Below are positions 1 to 11,100 of a stretch of DNA of 64,000 bases, piece by piece; positions within the stretch are counted from its first letter, which is position 1; every line of letters begins with the position of its first letter. The DNA is from Piezodorus guildinii (Eukaryota > Arthropoda > Insecta > Hemiptera > Pentatomidae). The stretch is from positions 101,253,616 to 101,317,615 of the forward strand of contig CM041294.1 of NCBI GenBank assembly GCA_023052935.1. The letters are read 5' to 3'. Position numbers and translations under genes: made by a program. The notes beneath the pieces are model-generated. The model did not search any database. It had not been told where the DNA came from and worked only from the letters and a program-made list of their open reading frames with translations.

Positions 1-655
1 TAACAGCATCTATTTTATAATTCAAAAATGTGTTATTCTTTTATATTTCAGTTTTCTTTTAATGTTTTGATACAATTATTAATGTTTTTTATTAGTTGAC
101 ATTTACTGTCTTAAAGCAATGTGAGGAAATGCAGGTTTGGAGTTGAGTTATTTCAAATATGCATAATTCGTTAATGTATTGAATTCGATTATCTCTATCA
201 TATACCAACTACTTGTGGTAGGTGTGACCAATAGATTTCATGGAGGCAAGTTTTGGCAGTGGTTTCAAAACTTTTTGCCTTCAGCTATAATAGATATTAG
301 CGTTTCACCTTTCACGTTTTTTTCCTTGTGCATTTTAAATTAAATGAATTTTAAAATGAATAGAAAAAATTGTAAATTTCTGACTTTTTATTACATTACA
401 AACGTTCCATGATTTTTTTTTCAGGTAGCAATTTTATCATTCCCTCACAGTCCTAATTAAAAATCAACTAAAATGAGACCTAAGGAAAAAAAGAAGTGTT
501 CATTATGTACTTAATGCATCATTAAAAAATACTAAAAATTTAATAAATAATACCATTTTTGGGGGAGGGGGATATTGTAATATCTTTATAAGTATAAATT
601 TAATGTAATAATTTGTTAAATTTAATAATAGCTGTCAGAGGGACTTTTTCAAGCA
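1..655. other. AT-rich intergenic DNA, nothing recognised
   Basis: No ORF of note, repeat match or RNA-like structure was seen here. It is A/T-rich non-coding DNA. Confidence 0.5.
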
Positions 656-659
656 TTTG

Positions 660-885
660 ATTAAAGGGGATTCACTCACACAGTGAAAAATTGACAGCTT
701 TTTGGGGTTCACCCCTCCCCTCCCAGTTGTGTGATACCCGTCAGCCAAATGGTGGCCACTCACAAAAATAGGCGTATGGATTGATGACCTTAACTTCCAA
801 AAAATGTCATCGAGTAACGCGTGCGTATTCTAGTAGCAAGTTACACTACGCGGTCAAGGGCTTACAAGGATGTCGCTCCACCGAA
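660..885 (+). repeat. SINE-B body and tail, tRNA head missing
   Basis: This stretch matches the reverse complement of the SINE-B copies near 49.3 and 62.8 kb. Shared blocks include GTGATACCCGTCAGCCAAAT, TGATGACC, ATCGAG and the terminal GTCGCTCC, which corresponds to GTCGCGCC in the other copies. The order of blocks is the same, so the element lies on the plus strand. The tRNA-like head expected before 660 was not found, which indicates 5' truncation. The copy is clearly diverged, so it is probably older than the other two. Confidence 0.65.
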
Positions 886-1655
886 ACAAAAATCAGGTTA
901 TATTTCAATATTTAAAATATGGCAGTAATATTTCAAATATCTGTGTTATGTAACTTAATTTCTTCTATTAAAAACATTTACAAGAACGTCAAAAATATAA
1001 TATTATTTAAGTAATACAGGATTATGGTTTAAAAAGAAATATGTACAACTACAAGAAGAAAAAATAATCAGCATTTGACTGAAATATCTAATTCTGCCAT
1101 AAATAATGTTTCAAAAGTTGAACTTGGTTTATATCCTTGGGTGTTATTTAGACAATCCTCATCTCTACCAGATTATTTTCTTTACTTGTCAGGGTAATAA
1201 TCTCAATTAGTTTGTATTTCCTTTCGCCAAGTTAACATCGAGTGGGGTGATAAATAACCGAATAGCTGTGGTCGCGTCATACAAAGTTGAATAATGTATA
1301 GATTTCCAACACTTTGAAACCTTTGGGTATCAGTCGTATGTCCACTACCGCACTATAAATGGATATAAGAGACCCTATCTGTATGTGAAAGACCTCCACC
1401 AGGTCATCCCCGGACTACGGGACGGCGAATCCAGTGACTCTTCGAATCAGAAGTAATTCCATTCGAAAACAACAAACCTTGCCTTAGGGAATGGGAATCT
1501 CTATCAGATCACTGTCTCGAATAGTAAAAAATCACTTTAGGATGGGTGCATTTCGAAGAATAACAACTGTTTTATTTAATCAAAATAGTCTGCACTACTA
1601 TAAATACATTTCTGCCCACGAGTTGACAGTTTTTTCCATTACCTCTAGTAGAATT
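886..1655. other. Unassigned non-coding DNA
   Basis: No recognisable gene. A 77-codon ORF starting at 1491 runs into the tail of the adjacent retroelement and has no family-like motif. The stretch 1385-1460 is somewhat richer in G+C but I could not assign it. Confidence 0.4.
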
Positions 1656-1665
1656 TCCCATATTT

Positions 1666-2138
1666 TTTTTAAAATAATATATTTTATTGTTTTTTACAAT
1701 TGTAAAATGGCTGAATTACAATAACAGCCATGAATACACATGTAAAGAATCTACCCAGAGGTAGTACTTCAAAGTTTATTTTAGAAGCAGGTCTCGAGGC
1801 CACCGTCTTTTCAGGCGCCTCGGAGGATTACCGGGAATATATGTAGATGAGAGGTTACGGTCAAGCGGGTTTGAGTGGGCAGGTAGTTTGTGATTAAAGG
1901 AGGTGTATCTATCGCGGGCCAAGTCTGCAACCAGTGGGTTAATTAGATCTCTATGGATGAGTTTATTAGTTACAAAGTAAGGAGCATTGAGGATTTTTCG
2001 TAGGATTTTGGACTGCAAGGATTGGATGCGGGAGGAGTTTGATAGTTTACTGGAGTATAGCTCAATGCCATAGGTCCAAATAGGTTGGATAATCGTGATG
2101 TAAATGAGTCTTTTGTAGTAAATAGAGAGTTTTGATTT
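1666..2138 (-). mobile_element. Jockey-A LINE 3' end (copy 1 of a stacked pair)
   Basis: On the minus strand this encodes the C-terminal end of a Jockey-type ORF2: YYKRLIYITIIQPIWTYGIE, then RIQSLQSKILRKILNAPYFV, then the terminal RRLKRRWPRDLL, readable at 1776-2138. The same order of motifs is found in the longer Jockey-A copy at 18.9-19.36 kb. A 3' UTR with the family hallmark GTACTACC.CTGGGTAG and an A-rich tail follow down to about 1666. The copy is severely 5'-truncated and starts directly after a CCCATATTT target-like motif. It has no RT catalytic domain and is dead. Confidence 0.85.
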
Positions 2139-2148
2139 ACCCATATTT

Positions 2149-2487
2149 TTTTTAATTTATTTATTAATTGATATTTACAACTGTATAGGAAAATACAACA
2201 AGTAAATGTGAAAAAAAGTAACAATTGGCTTGAAAAGTCTTGTGAAGTAGCTACCCAGGGGTAGCACTTCAATGTTTATGTCTTTAGCAGGTCTCGAGGC
2301 CACCGTCTTTTCAGGCGCCTCCGAGGATTATCGGGAATAGATGGAGATGAGAGGATACGGACAAACGGGTTTGAGTGTGCTGGTAGTTTGGAATTAAATG
2401 AGGTATATCTAGTTCTGGCTAAGTCTGCAACTAACGGAATATTCAGGTCTTTATGGATAGTTTTATTAGTGACAAAATACGGAGCAT
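2149..2487 (-). mobile_element. Jockey-A LINE 3' end (copy 2 of a stacked pair)
   Basis: A second truncated Jockey-A end lies immediately upstream, in minus-strand terms, of the first. Translation of 2276-2487 gives APYFVTNKTIHKDLNIPLVA followed by the terminal RRLKRRWPRDLL. Its 3' UTR (GTGCTACCCCTGGGTAGC) and A-rich tail run straight into the 5' end of the neighbouring copy. The two copies are similar but not identical and begin at different points of the element. They are therefore two separate insertions, not one tandem duplication. Confidence 0.85.
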
Positions 2488-2849
2488 ACCCATATTTAAA
2501 ATTGATGAACACAAAACGACTTCTCGAATTCCCTTTTACTATTAAAGTATAAGTTAATTAAAAGTGGAACCTGCTTATAATAAATATAAAATTTTTATCT
2601 TGTTAACATGTAATCACTAATTTCCAGAAGAGAATAAAATCTAGCTCATTTAAAAGTCGTTTAGAAAAAAGTTCCTCGAACACCCATGAAGCATCTTGGT
2701 TCAGTAAAGGAAATTTTCCTTATCACAATACTTTATAATAGGAGAAAGTAAAGAATAAAGTTATAAATATTTGTATACAAATAAAAAAAAGGATACAGCT
2801 TAATTTGAAAAAAAAATACTAAAGGAAAAAACAAAGGCAGTGTAATTGT

Positions 2850-2972
2850 ATTATTATATTAAATTAATGTAGTGCTCATTATTTATAATTGCAGTATTTT
2901 GTTTACTAAGCAACCCAATGCAGTTGGGTAGCTCTGCTCTATAAATAAAGTATTTTCTCTCTAACATACAAA
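2850..2972 (+). mobile_element. 3' tail of the R2-like LINE family
   Basis: The block AAGCAACCCAATGCAGTTGG followed by AATAAAGTATTTTCTCTCT matches the 3' UTR of the R2-like element ending near 47.1 kb (AAGCAACCGATGCATTTGGG, then AATAAAGCATTTCTCTCTC). Only the non-coding tail is visible. It is a very short 5'-truncated copy. Confidence 0.6.
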
Positions 2973-3834
2973 TTCAGTTTTACATTTTTCGCGAACAATC
3001 GTATTTTCGTATCGTTGTCGAAGGAGTGTAAAAAACTTGATTTATTTAGCAGGTAAGAAGATATAAGAAAAATGTTGAATAAAAGAAAATTAACATTTGA
3101 TACAAACTGAATTCTTCATGAATCTAAGGACTTGATCATTGACAGATTATATCTAATCTTACTCTTGATAGATAATATTTCCTTATGATTAGTTGAACTC
3201 TGGTATATGCAAAATAATATGGTACTAGGACATATATGGACCTAAGCCACTATAAGCGCTTCAGGCTTATTCCATAAAGTGGAAACGAAATTCAATTGAA
3301 GGATCAGGTCATTTGCATAGAAATAGGATTCATTGTGGGATCTAAGTACCCGATTGTCGACAGATAATATCTAATTGTACACGTAGCATATCATATTCCC
3401 TTACTATTAGTCAAATAGTAGCTGAGATATGAGTTAAATTACCCAGTACTGTAGCAATGCCCCCTTCGCAATGGAATAATAAGGATAAAATTGGCCAGAA
3501 GCAAAGAGCTCTGGGGGCAGGGGCGGCAAGGTCGACTACTGGCTTAGTGAATGCAGGAACTAGCGGGCTTTTAGAAATTGAGTTGCGTGTCCAGCCGTCT
3601 CATGTTTCTGCATATATTAGCCTCTTTCCTATCCTTATTTCGAAATTCAGTTTAGAAAACTCTGGACAAGAATTCCGATACCTTTTTTTTTAAGTGAAAA
3701 CAAATCGTCTATTTATCTATTTATCAAAAATCGTGATCTACACGATCAAACATTAAGAACACAGCTTACTAATGGACCTGAAGGTTATTTTTCATGATGC
3801 ATCAATTTTAGTTTTACCATAATGATGTTACGAA
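2973..3834. other. Unassigned DNA with one small ORF
   Basis: The ORF at 3457-3693 (78 codons, plus) covers a short G+C-richer patch at 3490-3600. It has no recognisable domain and no supporting signal. I do not call it a gene. Confidence 0.3.
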
Positions 3835-4025
3835 GGATTTTGGATTGTAGGGATTGGATATGGGAAGAATTTTATGGTTTAGTAGAGCCCCGAAGATCTA
3901 CTCCTTAAGTCCATTTAGGCTGTATAATAGGCATGTAGATGAGCCTATTGTAGTTAATATAAAGAATAGAACGTCTAGTAAGTTGGAGTAGCCGAAAACG
4001 TCGAGCAATTTCTTGTCGTTTCAGC
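3835..4025 (-). mobile_element. Jockey-A LINE C-terminal fragment
   Basis: The minus strand reads LKRQEIARRFRLLQL, then NRLIYMPIIQPKWT, GSTKP, then HIQSLQSKILR. This is the segment following the RT domain of Jockey-A, as at 18.93-19.15 kb. It contains stop codons and lacks the 3' UTR on the low-coordinate side. Confidence 0.75.
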
Positions 4026-5234
4026 CTCGTATATTTTTATTATTGTTTGGGCATTATGCGTGCCATATTAAAATATATATTTTCATTTAATTAATTTATT
4101 TTTTAGTACATTAAATGCCTTGCATAGTCAGGTAAAATCGATTAATATAATCAGTCATCAATTTAAAATATTAATTGTGAAATCATCTATATTTTTTTAC
4201 TTTAATTTTTAATATTCACCTGCTAGTATTGAGCTTACAATCAGAAAATGAAATTACTCCGAATTTCATATTCCCAGACTTGATCGGCTGTTAAGGAATT
4301 TTCAATGAAGGAGTTCCTCATTTAGCACTTTTTTATCCTACTACACAATTTTAAAATTCTTCGTTGAATTATGGTTGCTATGATTTACTAATTTTCTATT
4401 GAATGATTTCGTTTGTTGTGCATTAAGTTACTTTTGTAGTATATACTATTACTAGAAAAGTTGGATATTTTATAAGAGAATTATAAAAGCAATACTGGAG
4501 TCTTTGTACATCTGTGTGGCGTATATATATGTATAACTTAGCGTAAATATCAGTATATATCTACTGTAGACTTCTCTTTGAAGATATAAAAAAATTACAA
4601 AATTAGTAAATATCACACTTTTCTTTCTTTCTTTCGTTCCGAGTAATTTTTTTAAGGTTTGTTAAAGATAAAGAACGGTATTCGTCTGAGAAACTAGTTT
4701 GTTATCGACGTAAAATAGAAAATGGCATTTCTTCTATTGTTATGTGTGTTGATTTAGTCGAATTTTTAATATATTTATTTTCTTCATTTTAGGAAGTTCA
4801 CCACAAATTTGACTGAAAAATTCGGTTTTCATTCATTATTCGGTTGATAGCTGTTTTGGCTATTAAAAGATCCCTTGAGGAGTTATCAGTAAAACTGTAG
4901 ACATATGCACCGCGCCGCTCACGAAATTTCGTTATCTTTTATTTATGTATCTACATGCTTCACTCCGCCGGATACAAAAAAAATGACGTGATAACAATAG
5001 ATATGGTTTACATGTCAAGCATTAATGTTATCGATGTTCTTTGGTAACAACTCTTAACTTCTAACCCCTAAAATGAATATGCACCTGAAAATTGTATAGC
5101 CTGCTTTTTCAATATTCTTAGAATGTGTTCTGGTATATGCAGTGTAGCCCTGTTTATATTAATTTTTTATTAGCTACAAAGTTTTATTGTTTTGATATGA
5201 TGTATTCATTTATTATTTATTGTATAAATAAAAT
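4026..5234. other. AT-rich non-coding DNA
   Basis: Nothing recognised. There are only short chance ORFs and a T-rich stretch around 4618-4640. Confidence 0.4.
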
Positions 5235-5235
5235 A

Positions 5236-5263
5236 AATATATATATATATATATATATATATT
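5236..5263. repeat. (AT)n microsatellite
   Basis: An uninterrupted AT/TA dinucleotide run. It makes a string of alternating Ile/Tyr in a spurious overlapping ORF. Confidence 0.95.
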
Positions 5264-5367
5264 TAATATTCTTAAACATGAACAAAAGACGTATAACGCT
5301 GAAGAAAAGGATAACACTTATAGATTCACAACTTTCAAAATTAAAATTTTAACAAAACTTGAACACT

Positions 5368-5880
5368 TATACCTATTTACTGAAACCCATTTGGACTTAG
5401 GCGTCTCATTCAAAAAGATACGCATACGTAAAATTCAAATTTTCCAATCTAGATCATTCAGAACCATAACAAATTCTCCCAGGTACGCTAGCAAAAATAC
5501 TTTACATACAGACCTTCACATACCAACATTTAGCGACAGATTCGGACCCTCAACAACAACTTAAACGGACATACTAACACTCTAATACATAGCATGGCCA
5601 CTAGTGACATGCCGGACAACACTCGCAGAAGACTGAAAAGAAGTTGGTTGAGGGACACTCTAAGCTAAATACGTAATAGGAAGCAAACCAGGAAGAGGTG
5701 CCGCTGGGCATCTTCTCTCCATCATGCCTATCACTCCAGACTATTATTCCTTCCTCAAATTCGCTAATTGTCAACATTCATTGACAGGTGTGAATTCAAA
5801 TTTTGAAGATAAAAAATAAAAAGTGATCTAACAGGTAGTATACAGTTGTAAATTTCAATAAAATATAATAAAAAATATAT
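5368..5880 (+). mobile_element. Jockey-type LINE 3' end, diverged subfamily
   Basis: With frame changes the plus strand reads LKPIWT near 5380, IQIFQSRSFRTITNSPRYAS, then TLHTDLHIP, and the terminal DNTRRRLKRSW. This matches the order of motifs at the end of Jockey ORF2. The motif SPRYAS at the place of APYFVT is closer to Jockey-B than Jockey-A. A 3' UTR with GGTGCCGCTGGGCATC and a final ACAGTTGTAAATTTCAATAA follows. Heavily mutated and 5'-truncated. Confidence 0.7.
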
Positions 5881-6839
5881 TTAAAAAATAGCCTGCTTTA
5901 TATTATATTTCTATTTATAATAACATTATATTTTTTTAATCCTTCTTAATGTAAAATTTCCTGATAGTAATACATTTTATGAAATATTAAGTGTTTGTTT
6001 CATTTGAAATACTGAAAAAAGAAACAAAATTATTGGGAGTTCTAGAGAGCACTATTAACTTTCTAAAGATAAAATTCAGAGATTGATCTGGTGTTTTTGG
6101 CTTCCATGAACTACAAAAAAAAATCTCATTTATTTGTGCTTTTAATAATATAAAAATTTTTGCGTTATATGATTAAGAAAATTGAATAGAACATAACCAA
6201 AATTATGTGTATCACTAATTACAGCGCCCAATACGACATTTGGCCTCGTTCACACGATACGGTTACTCTTATGGTTTCAACGTCAGCCGAAACTGGTTTT
6301 ATCACGTTTCGCTTTATTGGTAGAGAGCACACGTATCTTTAATTGCTTAATACAGATGGAGCTTTTTTTAGGTATACTTTTTTTAACTCTTTAAAATAAA
6401 AAAAAATTGAATTCGTGTTGTCTCGAGTGTTTCTTGAATTTTGAAATATATATGTATCCAATATTTAATCAATCTCCTAACCTCTACTAGTTCTAACAAT
6501 TAATACATACATCATAATATTTTATTTTAGTTACATTATAGCTAGTTTTTCTTTGGATTACAAGCAAAACCATTGTTAAAAAATAAATATGTCATCTCAA
6601 TCTCTCCACATAAGATTTAATATTCTATTTTTTTCAGATCAATATTAACTATATCAATATATATGTTTGTAATTATTACTTTTGAAATTTCCAAAACAGT
6701 ATGTTTTATATGTATTAAGTATGTTTAATGGTTCGAACGAAATCCTTATATATTATTTTATTTAGCAATTTATTAAATTTTCGTAAACAATATAGCTTTT
6801 TTAAATACGATAACAAAAAAAAAAACAACTACTAATACA
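5881..6839. other. AT-rich non-coding DNA
   Basis: No coding or RNA feature seen. A patch at 6225-6345 is less AT-rich but could not be assigned. Confidence 0.35.
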
Positions 6840-7025
6840 ACCCATACGGGTCTTGGTCTCAATGTATATAGAGATTCGAATGTTTATAGGCCATTGGTGA
6901 TTCCCGCACAATTAGGTGATTAAGCCGACGTCACATCCAACCGCCAGGTTTTCACCTCCCCCATTTTTTCGGTCCCCGCTTTATAGAGGCTCGGTGTGCC
7001 CTAGGAGGTTCTCCATTGCTTAGTG
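6840..7025 (-). repeat. Dispersed repeat, partner at 40.45-40.61 kb
   Basis: The segment shares collinear blocks with 40440-40615: CGGGTCTTGG/AGGGTCTTGG, GAGATTCGAA, CGCCAGGTTTTC, then CATTTTT followed by a near-match around CTTTATAGAGGCT / CTTCATAGAGACT. Both copies have the same orientation. I assigned the minus strand only because a lone T-arm-like GTTCGAATCTC is read there in the 40-kb copy. No coding capacity. It is possibly a SINE, but no convincing A box was seen. Confidence 0.5.
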
Positions 7026-7690
7026 TTGCTCTCCGGCTGAAATAACAGAATATAATAGGAAAAATAAATTAATATGGTATTGAGTTCCTTAAGAATAACA
7101 GTTTTGTACAATTGAAAAATATAACCTGTCTGGGCAACAGAATAAATAAACATATAATTAATTATTATAAACAATAGTAAGATAAAGAGAAAAATATACA
7201 ACAAAAACTAAAAAAGAAATTAAGAAAAAAAAGTCTAAATTTTGTTTTCCGAACAAAAATAAATTCTAATTATTAACAAAATAAAAAATAAATTAATTTA
7301 AAACAAAATTAAGATATGGGAGGTAAACAGTTATCTTCGTTCATTCAATTTAGAAGTCTAGAATCGAAATATCACATTTTTTGATCGACTATTTGGGACG
7401 AAAAAAGGTATTGGAAAAGATGGGATTTAAATGAGGTTAAAGAAGAAGCATGGCGGATATGGCTTGGTAGAAAATTTCAGAGGTTAGTAGAACTGACAGT
7501 AAAGGAAGGATTAAAAGTTGTAGTTCTGTGGGTAGGAACTTAAAGGTCAGAGTGTCGTGATCTTGTATTTAATACTGCGGATTTAAATTGAAGGAGACTG
7601 TGGATATAGAGAGGATGTTGGAACCTAATAGTTTGATAAAGATACGTATGATCCGAAGAAATATTGGCTGCAGGTGGAAGAAAAAAACCA
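7026..7690. other. Unassigned non-coding DNA
   Basis: No clear gene. The stretch 7390-7690 is purine-rich with short open stretches that resemble decayed coding sequence, but I could not match it to a family. Confidence 0.3.
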
Positions 7691-7764
7691 CTTTAACTCA
7701 CTGTATAAATTAGTAACATAGAGCCTCCTTGATGTGGCGAAGACAATCTTAGGAAAATAATATT

Positions 7765-7845
7765 CTGTTACAGCTGGAATACGAACCCAGAACTCGGAGA
7801 TCTACTGTCCTCCTCTATCCACTATATCTCACCGCTTTTTACTAT
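7765..7845 (-). repeat. tRNA-like SINE head or tRNA pseudogene
   Basis: The minus strand carries a D-arm/A-box-like segment ATAGTGGATAGAGG. About 30 nt later comes a T arm, CTGGG-TTCGTAT-TCCAG, with five stem pairs (one of them G.T) and a seven-base loop; GGTTCGTATTCC serves as B box. No acceptor stem closes the structure and no CCA-side match was seen, so a functional tRNA is unlikely. It is probably the head of a third SINE family running toward lower coordinates. Confidence 0.45.
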
Positions 7846-7849
7846 CATA

Positions 7850-8855
7850 TAATGATATGATATAAAACTGATCTTATATTATAACTATTTTTATAGTAAT
7901 GCCTAATTAGAATTATAGCATCTTTTTAATAGCGATTTTTACTATTTCTGGACAATAAAAAATAATGTGAATTCTGAGTTCACGCATCCATTTTGTAAAT
8001 TAATTATTTTAATATAATACATTATTGCTAACAAGAATTCAACGCCAAATAAGAATTAACAGTTATACCAGTGACACTGAACATGATACATTGAAAGGCA
8101 TACTATGAAGGCCTACCGTGAGCTATGCGTTAAACGCGTGAGAGAATTTTCGAGGATGATTTTTTTTTTTTAATAGATATAACTAAAGTAGAAGAATAAA
8201 TTTTTTTTTATTATCCCGAATCAGTAAATTTGCTTCCCCTTCTCAATGTTATCAGGCTGACCCGCACAACACGGGAGATGCTCCTTCCCATTGTTTGGAT
8301 GGTTTGAAGGAAATATGGCGGTAGCAGATGAACATATTTTACATTTACATACCATCCTCAAATAAACACAAATTTAGAACCTGTTTATTAGTAATCATGA
8401 ATGCTTGTCACTGATGTTAACAGTTAATTAGTATCGGATGTAATTACGCTATGGATTGCCGTAAATGGACCTTCAAATAATTCTAAATATGCAGTTAACA
8501 TGAGTCATTAGTCTTAATCAGAATATTTACAATGATTACTATTCATAACCGACTACTTATAAAAGATATTTGTTTCCGACACGCAAACATTGATATATCG
8601 CCTTGTAATTTATTTTGTAATAGATTGTGCTATTTGCTTTTATCTAGGAGGTTGGGACATTCAGATAAATTGGTTGTCCAGCTACATGTATGAAAACAAT
8701 TTTAATAGTAATATAACTTTTTATTTGATTATTAAATAGGACAAGCTAACAGCTTATTGGCATTTAACAAAATCACTGACAAATATATGGCTTGTTCTTG
8801 ATTTTTTGATCATGATCAGATACGTAAGAAAAAGACCGCAATTCATTTCAGTTCT
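7850..8855. other. AT-rich non-coding DNA
   Basis: Nothing recognised apart from short homopolymer tracts near 8160 and 8200. Confidence 0.4.
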
Positions 8856-8859
8856 CCTC

Positions 8860-8995
8860 CTTTGTTTGTTTATCCATGATACAACATATTAACGTCACTT
8901 TATGCTTTAATCAGTGGGAGTCCTAAATTTTGCCTATCCAGATTTTATTAGGATAGGGTATTTTAATAAGTCCCTTACATCGCACACCAAGTGAC
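8860..8995 (-). repeat. SINE-A 3' fragment
   Basis: The reverse complement matches the 3' half of SINE-A: CCTATCC, TGGATAGGCAAAATTTAGGA, CTCCCACTG, AAAGTGACGTTAA and the AAACAAACAAA tail. The tRNA-related head is missing. A diverged, 5'-truncated copy. Confidence 0.7.
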
Positions 8996-9555
8996 AAGGA
9001 AGCTAATTAATAACGAGTCAGCCTAATGATGGTTAGCCGTGAACCTGCGAGTGTTTTCTCTCCTGTTGCGGTCGGAATATAATTTGCGAGGTGGCTGCTT
9101 CTCCAGCACTATCTTGATCCTCACTTCTGCCCAACAGCCTCTATATAATTAACTTCTTCTTCTATCTCTCTTATCTCATGGAGATAAGCAATTGGAAGTT
9201 AAAAAAAAATGGAATTGAATTATCTGATAGATGTAATCAAGAAGCCAATGGTTATCGACAAGAATTTTATGAGATATTGCACTAGCTAGTTTCAGTACAG
9301 CGTTCTGGTTTTGAAAAAGATTAGCACTATAAAATTATCTATTTCCCCCAATAAAAATAGAAAAGAAGAAAAGTCAGAATGCTTCATCCAGATAATTATA
9401 AAGGATAGTTTTTAGAACTTAAATGTTCCAATTTTACATTATCACTCCATAACTGTTTTCATCCGGATATTAAAAAAGATATGAGCTTATACAAGTAAAA
9501 ATGTGTATTATGTTTTCTTACATACAGAGGACGCTTATCAAGACCTAAAAGGTAT
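8996..9555. other. Unassigned non-coding DNA
   Basis: No recognisable coding or repeat feature. Confidence 0.35.
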
Positions 9556-9559
9556 TGTA

Positions 9560-10142
9560 ATAATAAACAGTGTGTGTACGAAACTTTCCTATGACACTAG
9601 GGGTTAAGCAAAGATACAGTCTCAGCCCTCTTCTTTCTAATATGTTTCTGAATGAAGTACACAGGATATTTAAGATAAGGACCGATGGGACTATGATATG
9701 GAAATAAATATTAAGAACATATCAGCATAGGCATATTTATTCGCGAACGACAATGTTCTTGTTGTGATGACAGAGGAAAACTGCAGCGTGCTATGATTGA
9801 ATGGCAAGACGAGTTATTGAGAAAAGGAATAGCTATCAATGCAACAAAAAGTAAAGTCTTAGTGATCTCAAGGAAGGAGGAAGATGTGCACTTGTACTGG
9901 AACGGGGAGGAGCTTGAGGTAGTTGATGAATATACATACCTTGGAACAGTAATTAGTAACACAGTCACCCACCATAGATAAAGAAGTGTCGAACAGAATT
10001 CTATCAGATCTGCAACACTATACTAGGCAGGTCAAGAGAGAGATCACAGACCGGGTCAAGACTCCACATATACATAGCTGTTTTTCTGCCAGTCCAACTG
10101 TATGGTTCTGAGAGTTGGGTGATGCTGGACAAACATATTATC
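9560..10142 (+). pseudogene. RTE-like LINE reverse transcriptase, 5' part of a split copy
   Basis: With frame changes this reads through late RT motifs. GVKQRYSLSPLLSNMFLNEV (about 9600-9658) is the motif-B block. AYLFANDNVLV (about 9725-9760) is motif C, in which the usual ADD has become AND. WQDELLRKGIAINATKSKVL and then DEYTYLGTVIS (9793-9960) follow the catalytic core, and QLYGSESWV appears near 10100. Such motifs are typical of RTE-like and related endonuclease-RT LINEs; I cannot fix the clade. The changed catalytic Asp, frameshifts and the SINE insertion directly downstream make it non-functional. Confidence 0.8.
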
Positions 10143-10154
10143 CGTTTCTCCGCT

Positions 10155-10382
10155 GAGATCACCTATTAGGTGGTGGTTAGCATAACAGCCTCATAGGCCA
10201 AAGGTCACGGGTTCAAACCCGCAGGTGGTCCTAGGATTTTTTAATAAGAGTAGTCTCGAGGTCAGGTACTCGTTAAAGATCCCTATCCTAATTAACCTGG
10301 ATTGGAGCGAAATTTAGGACTCCCACTGTATCATCGTCCGGTTAGCCACAGTGACGTTAAATAAATGAACAGAACAAACAAA
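10155..10382 (+). mobile_element. SINE-A copy inserted in the LINE
   Basis: A tRNA-derived SINE. The A-box region is TAGGTGGTGGTTAGC and the B box is GGGTTCAAACCC. The body then carries TCCTAGGATTTTTTAAT, CCCTATCCTAATTAACCTGG and GGACTCCCACTGTA, ending in ACGTTAAATAAATGAACAG. It is flanked by CGTTTCTCCGCT (10143-10154) and CGTATCACCGCT (10383-10394), a 12-bp duplication with two mismatches that fits a decayed TSD. It lacks the segment with TCCTTCGGAGGGGACGTTAA found in the 51-kb copy, so it is internally shortened. Confidence 0.9.
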
Positions 10383-11100
10383 CGTATCACCGCTATAGAA
10401 ATGAAGTACCTGTTAACGCCATTATACCAGAATAATTATCTATTCTAAATTCCTCACATACTTTGAAAAATGTTTTTATTAAGTATTCATTGATCAGGAT
10501 AATAAGAAAAAAAAACATGTGTTCTGTACAGTTGGAACGGAGTGCGTTAAAAAAGTGTTGGTATATTACCTTATTGTGATTGTTATTACCTACTTAGTTT
10601 TACCTTATACCTTGTACCAGGTTTACCTATAAAGCATTTTAGAAATTACTCATTTATTTATTTCTGCGATCATCAACTTATCTATTCGGCTATACATAAA
10701 TTAATATCAAGATACAAACCTGTGAATCAGCTTAGCTATCATGCACAGCGAAAGGAAATCCTTAGGACGCCCTGCTAGCCCCAACAGTACCTTTGTATGG
10801 TGGTAAGACACGAAGAGACAGTATAAGGAACGAAACAATAAGAAAGGAGTTAGTTGGCCATACCATCATTGAAAACCACCTTACAGAGGCATCAATTAAA
10901 GTAGTTCGGGCATGTGGTCAGAATAAACGAGAACTGAGAACCAAGCAAAATCATAGAATGGGAGTTTCTAATTTAAGGGATACAATCCAAAAGAGGATTT
11001 TAGGATGGCTTGGTCATTTATGCAGAATGGACTAGCTCCCTGAACCAAAGAAGTGTTTTTTTAATCTGGCCCACCGTGCGTCGTCCTCGTGGACCTAAGA
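10383..11100 (+). pseudogene. RTE-like LINE, 3' part of the split copy
   Basis: Directly after the SINE the LINE resumes with IEMKYL (10397-10413). An unassigned block of about 380 bases follows, and then YGGKTRRDSIRNETIRKEL (from about 10796) and IQKRILGWLGHLCRMD (10985-11034). The last motif is a common signature of the C-terminal domain after the RT in RTE-type LINEs. LPEPKK and RASSW can be read after the stop. The intervening 10414-10790 has no LINE-like translation and may itself be an insertion. Confidence 0.7.

Noticed and set aside
9711..9968. 85-codon minus-strand ORF
   Set aside because: Antisense to the RTE-like RT fragment, which has the recognisable motifs on the plus strand.
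10155..10240. tRNA gene
   Set aside because: A and B boxes are present, but the same head recurs in six copies with a SINE body and tail, so it is a SINE promoter, not a tRNA gene.
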